Of a stretch of 64,000 nucleotides of DNA, positions 18,421-26,563 are shown one piece after another (within the stretch, counting starts at the first letter, position 1; every line of letters starts with the position of its first letter). The stretch spans positions 1 to 64,000 of the forward strand of contig NZ_JBKBEX010000008.1 of NCBI RefSeq assembly GCF_047303325.1, in the 5' to 3' direction. The notes under the pieces were generated by a model that was not told the origin of the DNA, searched no databases, and saw only the letters and a list, made by a program, of their open reading frames with translations. The translations under genes were made by a program, and so were the position numbers. This DNA is from Polaromonas sp047303325. GTDB taxonomy: Bacteria; Pseudomonadota; Gammaproteobacteria; Burkholderiales; Burkholderiaceae_C.

Positions 18421-19455
18421 ATGAATTTGCCTCTCTGCCGTTTTCCCCATCGCCTGCCGCCGTCGGCTTTTTGGCTTCGCCACCTGCTGCTGACCTATAC
18501 CGCCGCGATGGCCACGCTGGCCCTGCTGGCGCCTGCCGCCCATGCCCAGTCTGCTACGGCCTATCCCAATAAACCCATCAAGCTGATCGTGCCCTTTCCG
18601 GCCGGCGGCGGCGGCGATACGCTGGCGCGTCTGGTGATGCTGCGTGCCGCCAAGGAACTGGGCCAGCCCATCGTGGTGGAAAACCTGGGCGGCGCCGGCG
18701 GCAACGTGGGCAGCGCGGCCGCGGCCAAGGCGCCGGCCGACGGCTACACGCTGCTCTACGGCACCAACGGCACGCATGCCATCAACCACGCGATCTACAA
18801 GTCGCCGGGTTTCAGCGTGCGCGACTTCGAGCCGGTGAGCCAGCTCACCCGCATCGCGGCCATGGTGGTGGTGCGGCCCACGCTGCAGGTCAACTCCATG
18901 GCCGAGCTCACCAAACTGCTCAAGGCCAATCCGGGCAAATACACCTTCGGCTCGGCCGGCAATGGCACGACCTCGCACCTGGCCGGCGAAATCTACAAGT
19001 CGCGCGCGGGCCTGGCGGTGGTGCACATTCCCTACCGCGGCGGCGCGCAGGCCATGACCGACCTGATGGGCGGGCAGGTCGACATGATGATCGAGGTGAT
19101 GCCCAATGCCGCGCCCCAGGCCAAGGGCGGCCGCGTCAAACCGCTGGCGGTGACCACGGCCACGCGCGTCGCGGGCTGGCCCGAGCTGCCCACCATCGCG
19201 GAGTCGGGCCTGGCCGGCTTCGACGTGAGCGCATGGGACGCGATTTTTGTGCCCGCCGGAACGCCGCGCCCCATCGTCAACAGGTTGAACGATGCGATCC
19301 ACAAGGCGCTGGCTGATCCCGAGTTGCGCGCGCAATTGCAGTCGCGTGGCGCCGAGGTCGCGCCCGGCACGCCGGAAGAATTGGCCAAACACATCGCGAG
19401 CAGCATGACGCTGTGGGGTGATGCGGTGAAGCGTTCGGGCGCGGCAGTGGACTAG
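18421..19455 (+). CDS. Bug-family (TctC) periplasmic solute receptor
   Basis: Tripartite tricarboxylate-type extracytoplasmic receptor. The 344-residue protein has a long signal peptide ending APAAHAQS. The Bug hallmarks follow: PIKLIVPFPAGGGGDTLAR, VVENLGGAGGNVGSAA, ADGYTLLYG and HIPYRGGAQAMTDLMGGQVDM. The ATG at 18421 has GGAG at the right distance. No TctA/TctB membrane genes are near, as for many Bug receptors in this bacterial group. Ligands are usually carboxylates or aromatic acids, but the actual one is unknown. Regulation by the divergent GntR protein is likely. Confidence 0.92.
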   Translation: MNLPLCRFPHRLPPSAFWLRHLLLTYTAAMATLALLAPAAHAQSATAYPNKPIKLIVPFPAGGGGDTLARLVMLRAAKELGQPIVVENLGGAGGNVGSAAAAKAPADGYTLLYGTNGTHAINHAIYKSPGFSVRDFEPVSQLTRIAAMVVVRPTLQVNSMAELTKLLKANPGKYTFGSAGNGTTSHLAGEIYKSRAGLAVVHIPYRGGAQAMTDLMGGQVDMMIEVMPNAAPQAKGGRVKPLAVTTATRVAGWPELPTIAESGLAGFDVSAWDAIFVPAGTPRPIVNRLNDAIHKALADPELRAQLQSRGAEVAPGTPEELAKHIASSMTLWGDAVKRSGAAVD

Positions 19456-19472
19456 GGTTCGCGCAGCCATCC

Positions 19473-19504
19473 ATAAAAAAAGCGACCTGACGGTCGCTTT
19501 TGTT
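19473..19504. terminator. Bidirectional intrinsic terminator
   Basis: AAAGCGACC and GGTCGCTTT form a stem flanked by an A-run on the left and T-rich sequence on the right. It can end both the plus-strand receptor gene and the minus-strand HxlR gene. Confidence 0.85.
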
Positions 19505-19521
19505 TGTGGAACCGGCGAGGT

Positions 19522-19836
19522 TCAGGGTTTGGGTTTTTTGGCCTGGCTGAGCACCCATTTGCCGGCGAAGGCCTGCAGGTCGTTCAGGCGCTTGAGCAGG
19601 TCGGCGCCCAACGTGGTGACGATGTAGCCGTCGCTGCCATGGCTGATCAGGCCGGCCGCGCGCAATTCCTTGATGCGGGTGTTGAGGGTGTTGGGCGTGA
19701 TGTTGCCGACGCTGTCCTGCAGCAGGCGAAAGGTCTGGGGATGGCCGTCTTTGAGCGCCCACAACACGCGCAATGCATAGCGTGCTTCCAGCAATTCAAG
19801 TAGCTGGCCTACCGCTGCATTTTCTTTGGCGCTCAT
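19522..19836 (-). CDS. HxlR-type winged-helix transcriptional regulator
   Basis: Small 104-residue DNA-binding protein consisting of one winged helix. The pattern LLEARYALRVLWALKDG, TFRLLQDSVGNITPNTL and TRIKELRAAGLI matches the HxlR/MarR-like fold, although the canonical N-terminal cysteine of the redox-sensing HxlR members is absent. It stands alone, convergent with the Bug receptor gene across a shared terminator. The target is unknown. The C-terminal tail is basic (QAKKPKP). Confidence 0.75.
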   Translation of the reverse strand: MSAKENAAVGQLLELLEARYALRVLWALKDGHPQTFRLLQDSVGNITPNTLNTRIKELRAAGLISHGSDGYIVTTLGADLLKRLNDLQAFAGKWVLSQAKKPKP

Positions 19837-19982
19837 CAGCTCATCTCCTCGGTCACAATCCGGTCACAGGTGGTCGTTAAGCAAAAAGCTTCTATTGTCG
19901 GGGCCAAATATAACGCAATTTCCTGACTGCTACGAGTTTTATAGCTGCACATGCCCGCCACGTCTGGACGACGGCCCCGCAG

Positions 19983-21044
19983 CTACATCATGGGAAGAAT
20001 CGCTTGCGAATGCAAGGCCACCGCGACGCCGGATCGTGATGATTCCATGACGGCTTCTATCACTTGTTGCACACCCAGTGCGGAGCGTCCGGTGACGGCG
20101 GGCGCCGTGCCGGTTTTCACCGCGCGTATGAAATCCTGCAGCACGGTTTTGTGCGCGGCGTGGTCGAAGGCCATGGGGTCCGCGCCGCCGCCCGAGGCCT
20201 GGCGACCGCCCGCGCCCAGCGTCCTGCCGTCCTGGAAAGCGGCCCGCATCTCGCCGCCTTCGAGTGTCGCCGTGCCGCGCGTGAAGTTGAGTTCGATGCG
20301 CTCGGGAAAGCCGGGGTAGGCGGCCGTCGTGGCCTGCAGCACCGCCACCGCGCCGCTGTCGTAGTGCAGCAGCGCGGCGGCCGTGTCCTCGCCTTCCATG
20401 CGGTGCACGGCACTGGTGCCCGCCATGCCGGTCACGCGTGCCGGCATGCCGATGAAGTCCAGCAGCAGGTCCAGCGTGTGTATGGCCTGCGTGATCAGCA
20501 CGCCGCCGCCGTCACGCGCCAGCGTGCCGCGCCCAGGCTCGTCGTAGTAACTCTGCGGCCGCCACCAGCGCACGGCTGCGCTGGCGCTTACCAGCTGCCC
20601 CAGCTCGCCCGACCTTATCAAGGCGCGCAGCGCCACCGCCGCTTCGCGCAGGCGGTGCTGCAGCATCACGGCCAGTGTGACGCCGGCCTGCTCGCAGCAC
20701 TCGACCAGCGCGCTGGCGCGGTTCAGGTCTATCTCCAGCGGCTTTTCGACCAGCACGTGTTTGCCCGCGCGCGCGACGCGTTGCACGACCTCGAGGTGCG
20801 TGTTGGGCGGCGTCAGCACCAGCACGGCTTCAAGGTCGGCATCTTCGAGGATGTCCTCCAGCCGTGTGGTCTTGCGCGTGCCGGTAGGCACTTGCACACC
20901 CGCCAGCCGTTCGGCGCTGCGGCCATAGACGTAAACCAGCTCGGCTTCGCCGGCCAGGTCCTGTAGGCTGTGGAAATGCGGCGCGGACCCCAGGCCCGCG
21001 CCTATGACGGCGACGCGCAGCCGCCGGGAGGAAAGTGAGGGCAT
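19983..21044 (-). CDS. Gfo/Idh/MocA family oxidoreductase
   Basis: NAD(P)-dependent sugar or inositol-type dehydrogenase of 353 residues. The Rossmann motif is VAVIGAGLGSAPHFHSL near the N-terminus. The EKP signature (KHVLVEKPLEIDLNRA) that places the catalytic lysine is present near 100, and the C-terminal half is the usual beta-sheet substrate domain. It lies 27 nt after the Bug receptor at 21072-22064, at the end of the minus arm of the aldarate island. Its substrate is therefore plausibly a sugar acid or a related polyol, which is inference. No strong Shine-Dalgarno is visible. Confidence 0.9.
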   Translation of the reverse strand: MPSLSSRRLRVAVIGAGLGSAPHFHSLQDLAGEAELVYVYGRSAERLAGVQVPTGTRKTTRLEDILEDADLEAVLVLTPPNTHLEVVQRVARAGKHVLVEKPLEIDLNRASALVECCEQAGVTLAVMLQHRLREAAVALRALIRSGELGQLVSASAAVRWWRPQSYYDEPGRGTLARDGGGVLITQAIHTLDLLLDFIGMPARVTGMAGTSAVHRMEGEDTAAALLHYDSGAVAVLQATTAAYPGFPERIELNFTRGTATLEGGEMRAAFQDGRTLGAGGRQASGGGADPMAFDHAAHKTVLQDFIRAVKTGTAPAVTGRSALGVQQVIEAVMESSRSGVAVALHSQAILPMM

Positions 21045-21071
21045 GGTTTTGTGGGGGCTGGGCCCGGCGCC

Positions 21072-22064
21072 TCAATCGGCGGTGATGCGGCGAGTCTCTA
21101 TCAAGGTCTTCCAGCGCGCCCATTCGCGCAGCTGGAAAGCGGTGAACTCTTCGGGCGTGCTGGCGACGACCTCCAGCCCCTGGTCCAGCATGCGTTTTTT
21201 GAGTTCAGGGTCCTGCATGGCGGCGACCACCGCATCGCTGAGAGCCTTCTTGGTGGGGGCAGGCAAGCCTTTGGGCGCGGCCATGCCTTGCCACGAATAG
21301 ACCTCGGCACCCTTCACGCCGGCCTCGGCCAGCGTGGGCACTTCGGGCAGCACGGGCGAGCGCTTGTCGCCTGTGACGGCAATGGCGCGCAGTTTGCCCG
21401 CGCGTATATGCGGCAACACGGCATTGACGTTCTGGAACGAGAAGTCGACCTGGTTGCCCAGCAGGTCGTTGACCGCCGGGGCGCCGCCCTTGTAGGGCAC
21501 GTGCACGCCTTCAGTCTTGGTCTGCTGCCAGAAAAGTTCGGCCGAGAGATGGTCGGACGAACCATTGCCCGAACTTGCGAACGAGACCTTGCCCGGCGTC
21601 TTGCGCAGCAGCGCCAGCACATCGTCCAGGCTGCGTTCGGGCCGCGCGGCATTGGCGACCAGCACATTGGGCGCCTGCACCGGCACGCTGATGTAGTCGA
21701 AATCCTTGGTGGCGTCATAGGGCACGCCCTTGAGCAGGTGCGGCGCGACCACAAAAGCACCCAGCGAGGACACCAGCAGCGTATAGCCGTCGGCGGGCGC
21801 GCGCTTGACCTGGCCGGCGCCTATGGTGCCGGTGGCGCCCGGCCGGTTGTCGACCACAAAGCTGCCGCCCAGCCTGGCCTGCAGCTGCAGCGCGAGTGCG
21901 CGCGCCACCATGTCGGTGGAGCCGCCCGCGGGAAAGGGCACGACGATGACCACGGGCTTGGCCGAAGGCCATGCGCCTTGGGCCCAGGCGGGCAGTGCTG
22001 AAATTGCCAGCAGGGGCAAAGCGGCACCGGCAAGCGTGGACTGGATAAGGGAACGGCGTTTCAT
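21072..22064 (-). CDS. Bug-family (TctC) periplasmic solute receptor
   Basis: A 330-residue receptor with a twin-Arg-like n-region (MKRRSLIQ), a hydrophobic stretch and a cleavage site near LPAWAQG. Family blocks VVIVVPFPAGGSTDMVAR, VDNRPGATGTIGAGQV, ADGYTLLVS and HVPYKGGAPAVNDLLGNQVD are intact. The ATG at 22064 has AGGAGA upstream; the frame continues far upstream without homology. It lies 80 nt downstream of a TRAP receptor and upstream of the Gfo/Idh gene, in one transcription direction. No cognate permease is near. Confidence 0.92.
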   Translation of the reverse strand: MKRRSLIQSTLAGAALPLLAISALPAWAQGAWPSAKPVVIVVPFPAGGSTDMVARALALQLQARLGGSFVVDNRPGATGTIGAGQVKRAPADGYTLLVSSLGAFVVAPHLLKGVPYDATKDFDYISVPVQAPNVLVANAARPERSLDDVLALLRKTPGKVSFASSGNGSSDHLSAELFWQQTKTEGVHVPYKGGAPAVNDLLGNQVDFSFQNVNAVLPHIRAGKLRAIAVTGDKRSPVLPEVPTLAEAGVKGAEVYSWQGMAAPKGLPAPTKKALSDAVVAAMQDPELKKRMLDQGLEVVASTPEEFTAFQLREWARWKTLIETRRITAD

Positions 22065-22108
22065 GCTGTCTCCTGAATGCGGGGCGGAAATGAATGCTGG
22101 GCGAGTGG

Positions 22109-22134
22109 GGGAGGGCCGCTTGCACGGCCCTCCC
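22109..22134 (-). other. Intercistronic stem-loop between TRAP and Bug receptor genes
   Basis: A perfect 10-bp stem (GGGAGGGCCG / CGGCCCTCCC, 6-nt loop) starts directly past the TRAP receptor stop. It has no T-run, so it probably protects or separates mRNA segments rather than stopping transcription fully. Confidence 0.55.
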
Positions 22135-22144
22135 GCCGGCTTGC

Positions 22145-23134
22145 CTATTTGATGGCCTGGATGCGCTCGTACAGGCTCTTGGGCCAGGGCGCGTCGGCGG
22201 CGGTCAGCGAAGGCAGGACGGCGGCCGCGAAAGGCGCGCGGTCCACCTTGTTGACGGTCTTGCCCTTTTTCTCGAACTCGGCGACCAGGCGGTTTTCCGC
22301 ATCGACGATGTCCTGGCTGGCGCGGCTGGAGGCTTCCCACAGCACCTGGTCGAAGATTTTCTTGTCGGCGTCGCTGAGCTTGGACCAGACCGAGCCCGAG
22401 ACGGCGGTCACCAGCGATTCTGTGATGTGGCCCGTCAGCGTGATGTACTTCTGCACTTCATAAAACTTCTTGGCCTCTATCGTGGGCAGCGGGTTTTCCT
22501 GCGCATCGACGGTGCCGTTCTGCAGCGCCAGGTAGACCTCGGCAAAGGCGATGGGCGTGGGGTTGGCGCCCACTGCCTTGGGGAACATCACGAACAGCGG
22601 CGCATCGGGCACACGCAGCTTGAGGCCCTTCATGTCCTCGGGCTTGAAGATGACCTTGTTCGAGGTCATGTGGCGCAGGCCGTAATAGGTGTAGCCCGCG
22701 ATGTGCTGGCCGCCGGTCTTGCTCGCATAACCCTGGGCCAGTTCCTGGAAGATGGGGCCGTTGCGGAAAGCCTGGAAGTGGTTGTAGTCACGGAACACAA
22801 AAGGCGCGGCGGCAATCGACAGCGGCGGGTAGGCGCGGCCGGCAAAGGCGGCACCGGTATAGATGATGTCCACGGTGCCCAGGGTCAGGCCCTGGTTGAT
22901 CTCGGTTTCCTTGCCCAGCGACGAGGCCGGGAAGACCTCGACCACATAGCGGCCGTTGGTCTTCTTCTTGATTTCATCGGCGGCCCAGACGGCCTGCTTG
23001 TGAAAGGACTCGGACGTCTCGTAGACGTGCGCCCATTTGAGTTTGGTCTGGGCGGCCGCGCTGCCCGCGCCCAGCGTGCCGGCCAGGGCCAGCAAGGTCG
23101 CGCCCGCTAGGCTGCAGAGGGTTCTGCGTTTCAT
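22145..23134 (-). CDS. TRAP transporter solute-binding protein (DctP family)
   Basis: Periplasmic receptor of 329 residues. It has a signal peptide (MKRRTLCSLAG to GSAAAQ), then TKLKWAHVYETSESFHKQAVW, the conserved arginine-containing LRVPDAPLFV block and the late VDAQENPLPTIEAKKFYEV motif of the DctP family. AGGAGA precedes the ATG. No DctQ or DctM gene follows; the only TRAP permease pair of the window is at 28596-30390. It sits downstream of gudD beyond a terminator, so it may have its own promoter in the 163-bp gap. The ligand is probably a sugar acid, from context only. Confidence 0.92.
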   Translation of the reverse strand: MKRRTLCSLAGATLLALAGTLGAGSAAAQTKLKWAHVYETSESFHKQAVWAADEIKKKTNGRYVVEVFPASSLGKETEINQGLTLGTVDIIYTGAAFAGRAYPPLSIAAAPFVFRDYNHFQAFRNGPIFQELAQGYASKTGGQHIAGYTYYGLRHMTSNKVIFKPEDMKGLKLRVPDAPLFVMFPKAVGANPTPIAFAEVYLALQNGTVDAQENPLPTIEAKKFYEVQKYITLTGHITESLVTAVSGSVWSKLSDADKKIFDQVLWEASSRASQDIVDAENRLVAEFEKKGKTVNKVDRAPFAAAVLPSLTAADAPWPKSLYERIQAIK

Positions 23135-23250
23135 GTCTTGTCTCCTGATCGTTGTGTGTTGTGAGTGGGGTATCGCTGATGGAAAAAGGCGCCGGGGTAT
23201 ACCGCCCCCTGGCGCCCGACTGGGCTATGTCCACGCCCAATGACAAAAAC

Positions 23251-23286
23251 AAAAAAAGACCTGCGGGAGCCTCTAACTTCCCGCAA
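23251..23286 (-). terminator. Terminator after gudD
   Basis: On the minus strand TTGCGGGA and TCCCGCAG pair (one wobble) around a 10-nt loop, followed by a seven-T run. It lies only 12 nt past the gudD stop and would uncouple gudD from the transporter genes downstream. Confidence 0.75.
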
Positions 23287-23297
23287 GCCTGCCGTCC

Positions 23298-24674
23298 TTA
23301 GCGGACCATGCAGGGCATCTTGTTGTTGAAGGCCCAGCCCGGGATCAGGTATTGCATGGCCACGGCATCGTCGCGCGCGCCCAGGCCGTGCTTGAGGTAG
23401 AGCTGGTGGGCTTTTTCCACTTCAACCATGTCCAGTTCCACGCCCAGGCCGGGCTGCTTGGGCACCGCGACTTCGCCATTGACGATTTGCAGCGGCGCCT
23501 TGGTCAGGCGCTGGCCGTCCTGCCAGATCCAGTGCGTGTCGATCGCGGTGACCTTGCCCGGCGCGGCGGCGGCCACGTGCGTGAACATGGCCAGCGAAAT
23601 GTCGAAGTGGTTGTTGGAGTGCGAGCCCCAGGTCAGCCCCCAGGTCTGGCAGACCTGCGCCACACGCACCGAACCCTGCATGGTCCAGAAGTGCGGGTCG
23701 GCCAGCGGGATGTCCACCGACTGCAGGTGAATGGTGTGCGAGAGCTCGCGCCAGTCGGTGGCAATCATGTTGGTGGCGGTGGGCAGGCCCGTGGCGCGAC
23801 GGAACTCCGCCATCACTTCACGGCCCGAGAACACGCCTTCGGCGCCGCAGGGGTCTTCGGCGTAGGCCAGTTCCTTGTGGCGGTCCTTGCAGATGCGGAT
23901 GGCGTCCTTGAGCAACCAGCCGCCATTCGGGTCCAGCGTGATGCGCGCGTCGGGGAAACGCTCGGACAGCGCGACGATGGCTTCCATCTCTTCCTCGCCG
24001 CGCAGCACGCCGCCCTTGAGCTTGAAGTCCTTGAAGCCGTAGCGTTTGTAGGCGGCTTCGGCCAGCGCGACGATGCCCTTGGCATCCATCGCGGCCTCAT
24101 GGCGCAGGCGCAGCCAGTCGTCCTGCGCATCGGGTGCCGACGCGTAGGCCAGGTCGGTCTTCTTGCGGTCGGCGACGTAAAACAGGTAACCCAGCATGGC
24201 CACCGAGTCGCGCTGCTGGCCTTCGCCCAGCAGGGCCGCGACCGGCACACCCAGGAACTGGCCCAGCAGGTCGAGCAGGGCGCTTTCCACGGCGGTCACG
24301 GCGTGGATGGCCACGCGCAGGTCAAAGGTCTGGTTACCGCGGCCGCCGCTGTCGCGGTCGGCGAAGGCGGTGCGCAGCGTGTTGAGGATGCGGTTCCAGT
24401 CGCCTATCGACTGGCCTTCAATGAGCGGGGCTGCGTCGTTCAGGGTGTTACGTATCTTCTCGCCGCCCGGAACCTCGCCCACGCCGGTGCGGCCGGAGCT
24501 GTCGGTCAGGATCAGGATGTTGCGGGTGAAGAAGGGGCCGTGCGCGCCGCTCAGGTTCAGCAGCATGCTGTCCTGGCCGGCCACGGGAATCACCTGCACG
24601 CGGGTGATGCGGGGTGTTTGTGAGGCGGCGGGTGGGGAAACGGGAGAGGCTTGGGGGGCTTGGGAAGCGGGCAT
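23298..24674 (-). CDS. gudD: Glucarate dehydratase
   Basis: Enolase-superfamily enzyme that dehydrates D-glucarate to 5-dehydro-4-deoxy-D-glucarate. The protein is 458 residues, close to the usual 446, with a short Ala/Pro-rich N-terminal extension. The catalytic lysine motif FKLKGGVLRGEEEME, metal ligands in LDPNGGW and YAEDPCGAEG, the ATNMIATDW strand and the base histidine region WGSHSNNHFDISL are all present. I start at the ATG at 24674; the Shine-Dalgarno is poor, so a later start before ITRVQVIPVA is possible. It lies just downstream of the GntR gene, with an operator-like site between them. Confidence 0.95.
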   Translation of the reverse strand: MPASQAPQASPVSPPAASQTPRITRVQVIPVAGQDSMLLNLSGAHGPFFTRNILILTDSSGRTGVGEVPGGEKIRNTLNDAAPLIEGQSIGDWNRILNTLRTAFADRDSGGRGNQTFDLRVAIHAVTAVESALLDLLGQFLGVPVAALLGEGQQRDSVAMLGYLFYVADRKKTDLAYASAPDAQDDWLRLRHEAAMDAKGIVALAEAAYKRYGFKDFKLKGGVLRGEEEMEAIVALSERFPDARITLDPNGGWLLKDAIRICKDRHKELAYAEDPCGAEGVFSGREVMAEFRRATGLPTATNMIATDWRELSHTIHLQSVDIPLADPHFWTMQGSVRVAQVCQTWGLTWGSHSNNHFDISLAMFTHVAAAAPGKVTAIDTHWIWQDGQRLTKAPLQIVNGEVAVPKQPGLGVELDMVEVEKAHQLYLKHGLGARDDAVAMQYLIPGWAFNNKMPCMVR

Positions 24675-24703
24675 ACCGGGCGTGTTGTAGTGGGTTGATA
24701 AAG

Positions 24704-24728
24704 CTGATTTATCAGTTATCGTACAACT
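24704..24728. promoter_or_regulatory. Operator candidate before gudD
   Basis: AGTTATCGTACAACT is an imperfect palindrome (GTT-T/A-AAC arms) next to CTGATTTATCAG. Read on the minus strand, GTTGTACGATAACT matches a site in the udh-gntR gap (GTTGTCTGATGACT) at 11 of 14 positions. It lies about 30-55 nt before the gudD start. Confidence 0.5.
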
Positions 24729-24738
24729 CGCTGATTTT

Positions 24739-25584
24739 TTATGCAACCAGGTTTGTACCCAGGGGCTGGGTGGCCGGTGTGTCCGCGGGCTCCCCGGGCG
24801 GCTGCATGGTGTGCGCATTGTTGCCCCGGCGCAGCCGCTCGCGGCTGTTGGACAGGTGGGTGCGCATGGCGGCGCGCGCCGCCTCGGCGTCCTGGTTGCG
24901 GATGGCGTTGTAAATGCTTTCGTGCTCGCTGTTGACGCGTTGCAGGTAGTTGAAGCGGCCCTCGGGCGCGCTGTGCGCCGTGTTCACGCGGGTGCGCGGG
25001 ATGATCATGGTGCCCAGGTAGGTCATCAGGTCGGCAAAGTGCCGGTTGCCGGTCGAGCGGGCCACTTCCATGTGGAACTGGAAGTCGGGCGGCACCGCGT
25101 CGGAGTCCAGGCTGATGGAGTCGTGGAAGGCGCGCAGGGCGGCCTCCATGGCCTTGAGGTTTTCCGGCGTTCGCCTCTGGGCGGCCAGGCCCGCGGCCTC
25201 GGTTTCCAGGCTGATGCGCAGCTCCAGCACCGAGATCACGTCGGCCACGGTGGCGAAGTCTTCGGCCGTGATTTTGAAGTTGCCGGCGTTCTGCGGCTGC
25301 AGCACAAAAGTGCCTATGCCGTGCCGGGTCTCCACCAGGCCAGAGGCCTGCAGCTTGGACAGCGACTCGCGCACCACGGTGCGGCTGACGTCGAAGCGGG
25401 CCATGATTTCGGCTTCGGTGGGCAGTTTCTCGCCGGGCTGAAGGCGGCCCTCGCGGATGCTGCTGGCCAGGCTTTCAACGATCTCGCCCACCAGCCCGCG
25501 AGGCCTGCGCACGCGCGGCAGCTCCTCGTGAAAGGCAGGCGTAAGGCCTGCTTCCGGGCGACTAGGGGTTTTCCTTGAGTCCAT
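24739..25584 (-). CDS. GntR family transcriptional regulator (FadR/FCD type) of the aldarate island
   Basis: Regulator of 281 residues. The winged helix occupies about 30-100 (SIREGRLQPGEKLPTEAEI, FDVSRTVVRESLSKLQASGLV, TRHGIGTFV), and a helical FCD ligand domain lies at about 115-245. It sits between gudD (same strand, 64 nt downstream) and the divergent udh operon. Similar operator-like sites lie in both gaps. That position makes it the natural sensor of glucarate, galactarate or an uronate; the effector itself is inference. Confidence 0.92.
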   Translation of the reverse strand: MDSRKTPSRPEAGLTPAFHEELPRVRRPRGLVGEIVESLASSIREGRLQPGEKLPTEAEIMARFDVSRTVVRESLSKLQASGLVETRHGIGTFVLQPQNAGNFKITAEDFATVADVISVLELRISLETEAAGLAAQRRTPENLKAMEAALRAFHDSISLDSDAVPPDFQFHMEVARSTGNRHFADLMTYLGTMIIPRTRVNTAHSAPEGRFNYLQRVNSEHESIYNAIRNQDAEAARAAMRTHLSNSRERLRRGNNAHTMQPPGEPADTPATQPLGTNLVA

Positions 25585-25625
25585 TAAAAAACCATTGACA
25601 AGCTAGGGGGCGAAACCGAGAATTC

Positions 25626-25653
25626 TTAGTCATCAGACAACCTATGACTGATG
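25626..25653. promoter_or_regulatory. Operator candidate in the gntR-udh divergent gap
   Basis: CATCAG and CTGATG form exact inverted arms with an 11-nt spacer at 25631-25653. The minus strand of 25629-25642 reads GTTGTCTGATGACT, resembling the site before gudD. This is the expected position for auto-regulation and control of the plus arm. Confidence 0.5.
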
Positions 25654-25738
25654 CACTTGTAGCTTGACTTTAACAAACTCCGAAAAAAAGTCCAGTGTTT
25701 GTCGGCGTTTATCGCGACACCGGACCCGGACGTAAAAA

Positions 25739-26548
25739 ATGACCACCAAAGTTCATGAAAAGCTGTTGTTGACCGGCGCGGCCGGCGGTTTGGGCAAGGC
25801 CTTGCGCGAGCGCCTGAAGGCCAATTGCTCGGTGCTGCGCCTGTCGGACGTCCAGCCTTTCGGCGCCGCCGCAGCCGGCGAAGAAGTCGTCCTGGCCGAT
25901 CTGGCCGATTCCGCCGCGGTGCACACCATGGTCCAGGGCGTGGATGCCATTGTCCATCTGGGCGGCGTGTCGGTGGAGGGGCCTTTCGGTCCCATCCTGC
26001 AGGCCAATATCCTGGGCGCCTATAACTTATATGAAGCGGCGCGCAAGAACGGCGTCAAGCGCATCGTCTTTGCCAGCTCCAACCACGTCACCGGCTTTTA
26101 CCGCCAGGACCAGACCATCAACGCCGATCACCCGCCGCGCCCCGACGGCCTGTACGGCCTGAGCAAGGCCTTCGGCGAAGACCTGTCGCGCCTGTATTTC
26201 GACCGCTACGGCATTGAAACCGCCTGCGTGCGCATAGGTTCATCCTTCGCCGAACCCAAGGACCGCCGCATGCTGGCCACCTGGCTGAGCTTTGACGACC
26301 TGCACCGCCTGATCACCGCCTGCCTCACCACGCCGGTGCTGGGCCACAGCATCGTGTTCGGCATGTCCGACAACGCCGTGACCTGGTGGGACAACAGCCG
26401 CGCCCGCCACATCGGCTATGTGCCCAAGGACAGCTCCGACATCTTCCGCGAGGCTATTTACGCCCGCACGCCCGCGCCCGACCTGAAGGATCCGGTGGCC
26501 CAGTACCAGGGCGGCGGCTTTGTCGTGGCAGGCCCTTTCGGCGACTGA
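25739..26548 (+). CDS. udh: Uronate dehydrogenase
   Basis: NAD-dependent short-chain (extended) dehydrogenase that oxidises D-galacturonate or D-glucuronate to the aldarolactone. The 269-residue protein has the Rossmann motif LLTGAAGGLGKALRERL, then VHLGGVSVEGPFGPILQ. The catalytic residues lie in FASSNHVTGFY and YGLSKAFGEDL (YxxxK). The VRIGSSFAEPKDRRMLATW segment and WWDNSRARHIGY are characteristic of Udh and separate it from general UDP-sugar epimerases. It is the first gene of a long plus-strand run and lies 15 nt before a lactonase, its logical partner. Confidence 0.93.
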   Translation: MTTKVHEKLLLTGAAGGLGKALRERLKANCSVLRLSDVQPFGAAAAGEEVVLADLADSAAVHTMVQGVDAIVHLGGVSVEGPFGPILQANILGAYNLYEAARKNGVKRIVFASSNHVTGFYRQDQTINADHPPRPDGLYGLSKAFGEDLSRLYFDRYGIETACVRIGSSFAEPKDRRMLATWLSFDDLHRLITACLTTPVLGHSIVFGMSDNAVTWWDNSRARHIGYVPKDSSDIFREAIYARTPAPDLKDPVAQYQGGGFVVAGPFGD

Positions 26549-26563
26549 GCGGCAGGCACGGGC

